5,775 bases of DNA from Candidatus Neomicrothrix sp. UBA881. GTDB taxonomy: Bacteria > Actinomycetota > Acidimicrobiia > Acidimicrobiales > MedAcidi-G1. Within the stretch, counting starts at the first letter, position 1. Every line of letters starts with the position of its first letter. Below the pieces are notes generated by a model. The model saw only the letters and a program-made list of their open reading frames with translations. It was not told where the DNA came from and did no database searches. The translations under genes were made by a program, and so were the position numbers. The stretch is from assembly GCA_002294285.1 (NCBI GenBank), contig DBFL01000023.1:1-5775 (forward strand). The letters run 5' to 3'. Below are positions 5,631 through 5,775 of the stretch, piece by piece.

Positions 5631-5775
5631 GTGTTTCGAGTCAAGGTTATTCTTTATTTTCTATTAGGTTTTTCTTTACTGGCTTGTGGAAATGAAGATG
5701 TCGTAGTTGAAACCAGTCTCACATCATCAACGGTTTTATCTGTGGAGCATGACCATGAAACTCATGACCATGGGG
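5631..5775 (+). CDS. Lipoprotein with His/Asp-rich segment, N-terminal part (3' end outside window)
   Basis: The frame is open from GTG 5631 to the window edge, giving 48 residues. A signal peptide (Arg3, Lys5, hydrophobic 6-18) ends in SLLAC, so Cys19 should be lipidated and the protein anchored outside the cytoplasmic membrane. A short linker rich in Thr and Ser follows, then EHDHETHDHG (39-48), four His alternating with acidic residues, a pattern common in proteins binding zinc, copper or nickel. An in-frame TAA at 5625-5627 makes this GTG the first possible start, and later start codons would lose the signal peptide. The remainder is unseen, so the family is unknown; a metal-transport binding protein (ZnuA-like) or another metal-binding lipoprotein are possibilities. 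It lies 46 bp after the permease, but its own -10 box suggests separate transcription. Confidence 0.72.
   Translation, partial: MFRVKVILYFLLGFSLLACGNEDVVVETSLTSSTVLSVEHDHETHDHG

Overview
The window appears to be a chromosomal segment of a low-GC actinobacterium. Two things in the sequence support this: a complete SpoU/TrmH methyltransferase with the N-terminal layout I know from actinobacterial homologues, and a 79-residue DUF3039 protein, a family I know only from Actinobacteria. Base composition is low for that phylum, around 40-45% GC by eye and lower in the right half. That would suit an uncultivated marine or freshwater acidimicrobial lineage, but this is an inference. All recognisable genes lie on the + strand, and nothing indicates phage, IS elements, tRNA, rRNA or CRISPR.

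Left part (1-1637): the C-terminal part of a serine beta-lactamase-like hydrolase cut by the window edge, overlapping by four bases (GTGA) the RNA ribose methyltransferase gene, then the small DUF3039 gene. A weak AT-rich hairpin with a short T-run follows. Middle (1704-2549): a classical short-chain dehydrogenase of the 17-beta-HSD-like type. It has no visible ribosome binding site, and a TANNNT box sits six bases before its ATG, so it may be leaderless.

Right part (2550-5584): a three-gene NitT/TauT/SsuABC-type importer. A good promoter (TTGACT, 17 bp, TATAGT) overlaps an inverted repeat and precedes a structured leader of about 90 nt. Then come the substrate-binding lipoprotein, a strong intrinsic terminator, the ATPase (TTG start) and the permease (start overlapping the ATPase stop by one base). 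The terminator inside the operon probably sets the binding protein at higher expression than the ATPase and permease. The substrate cannot be read from the sequence.

Right edge (5631-5775): the start of another lipoprotein gene, cut by the window edge. It has a His/Asp-rich segment soon after the lipidated cysteine and a consensus TATAAT placed so that the transcript would begin at its GTG start codon. A role in metal binding is likely but unproven.

Most of the content is ordinary core or transport metabolism. I found no convincing new multi-gene system. The items most worth a second look are the leader and terminator architecture of the importer operon and the truncated His-rich lipoprotein.
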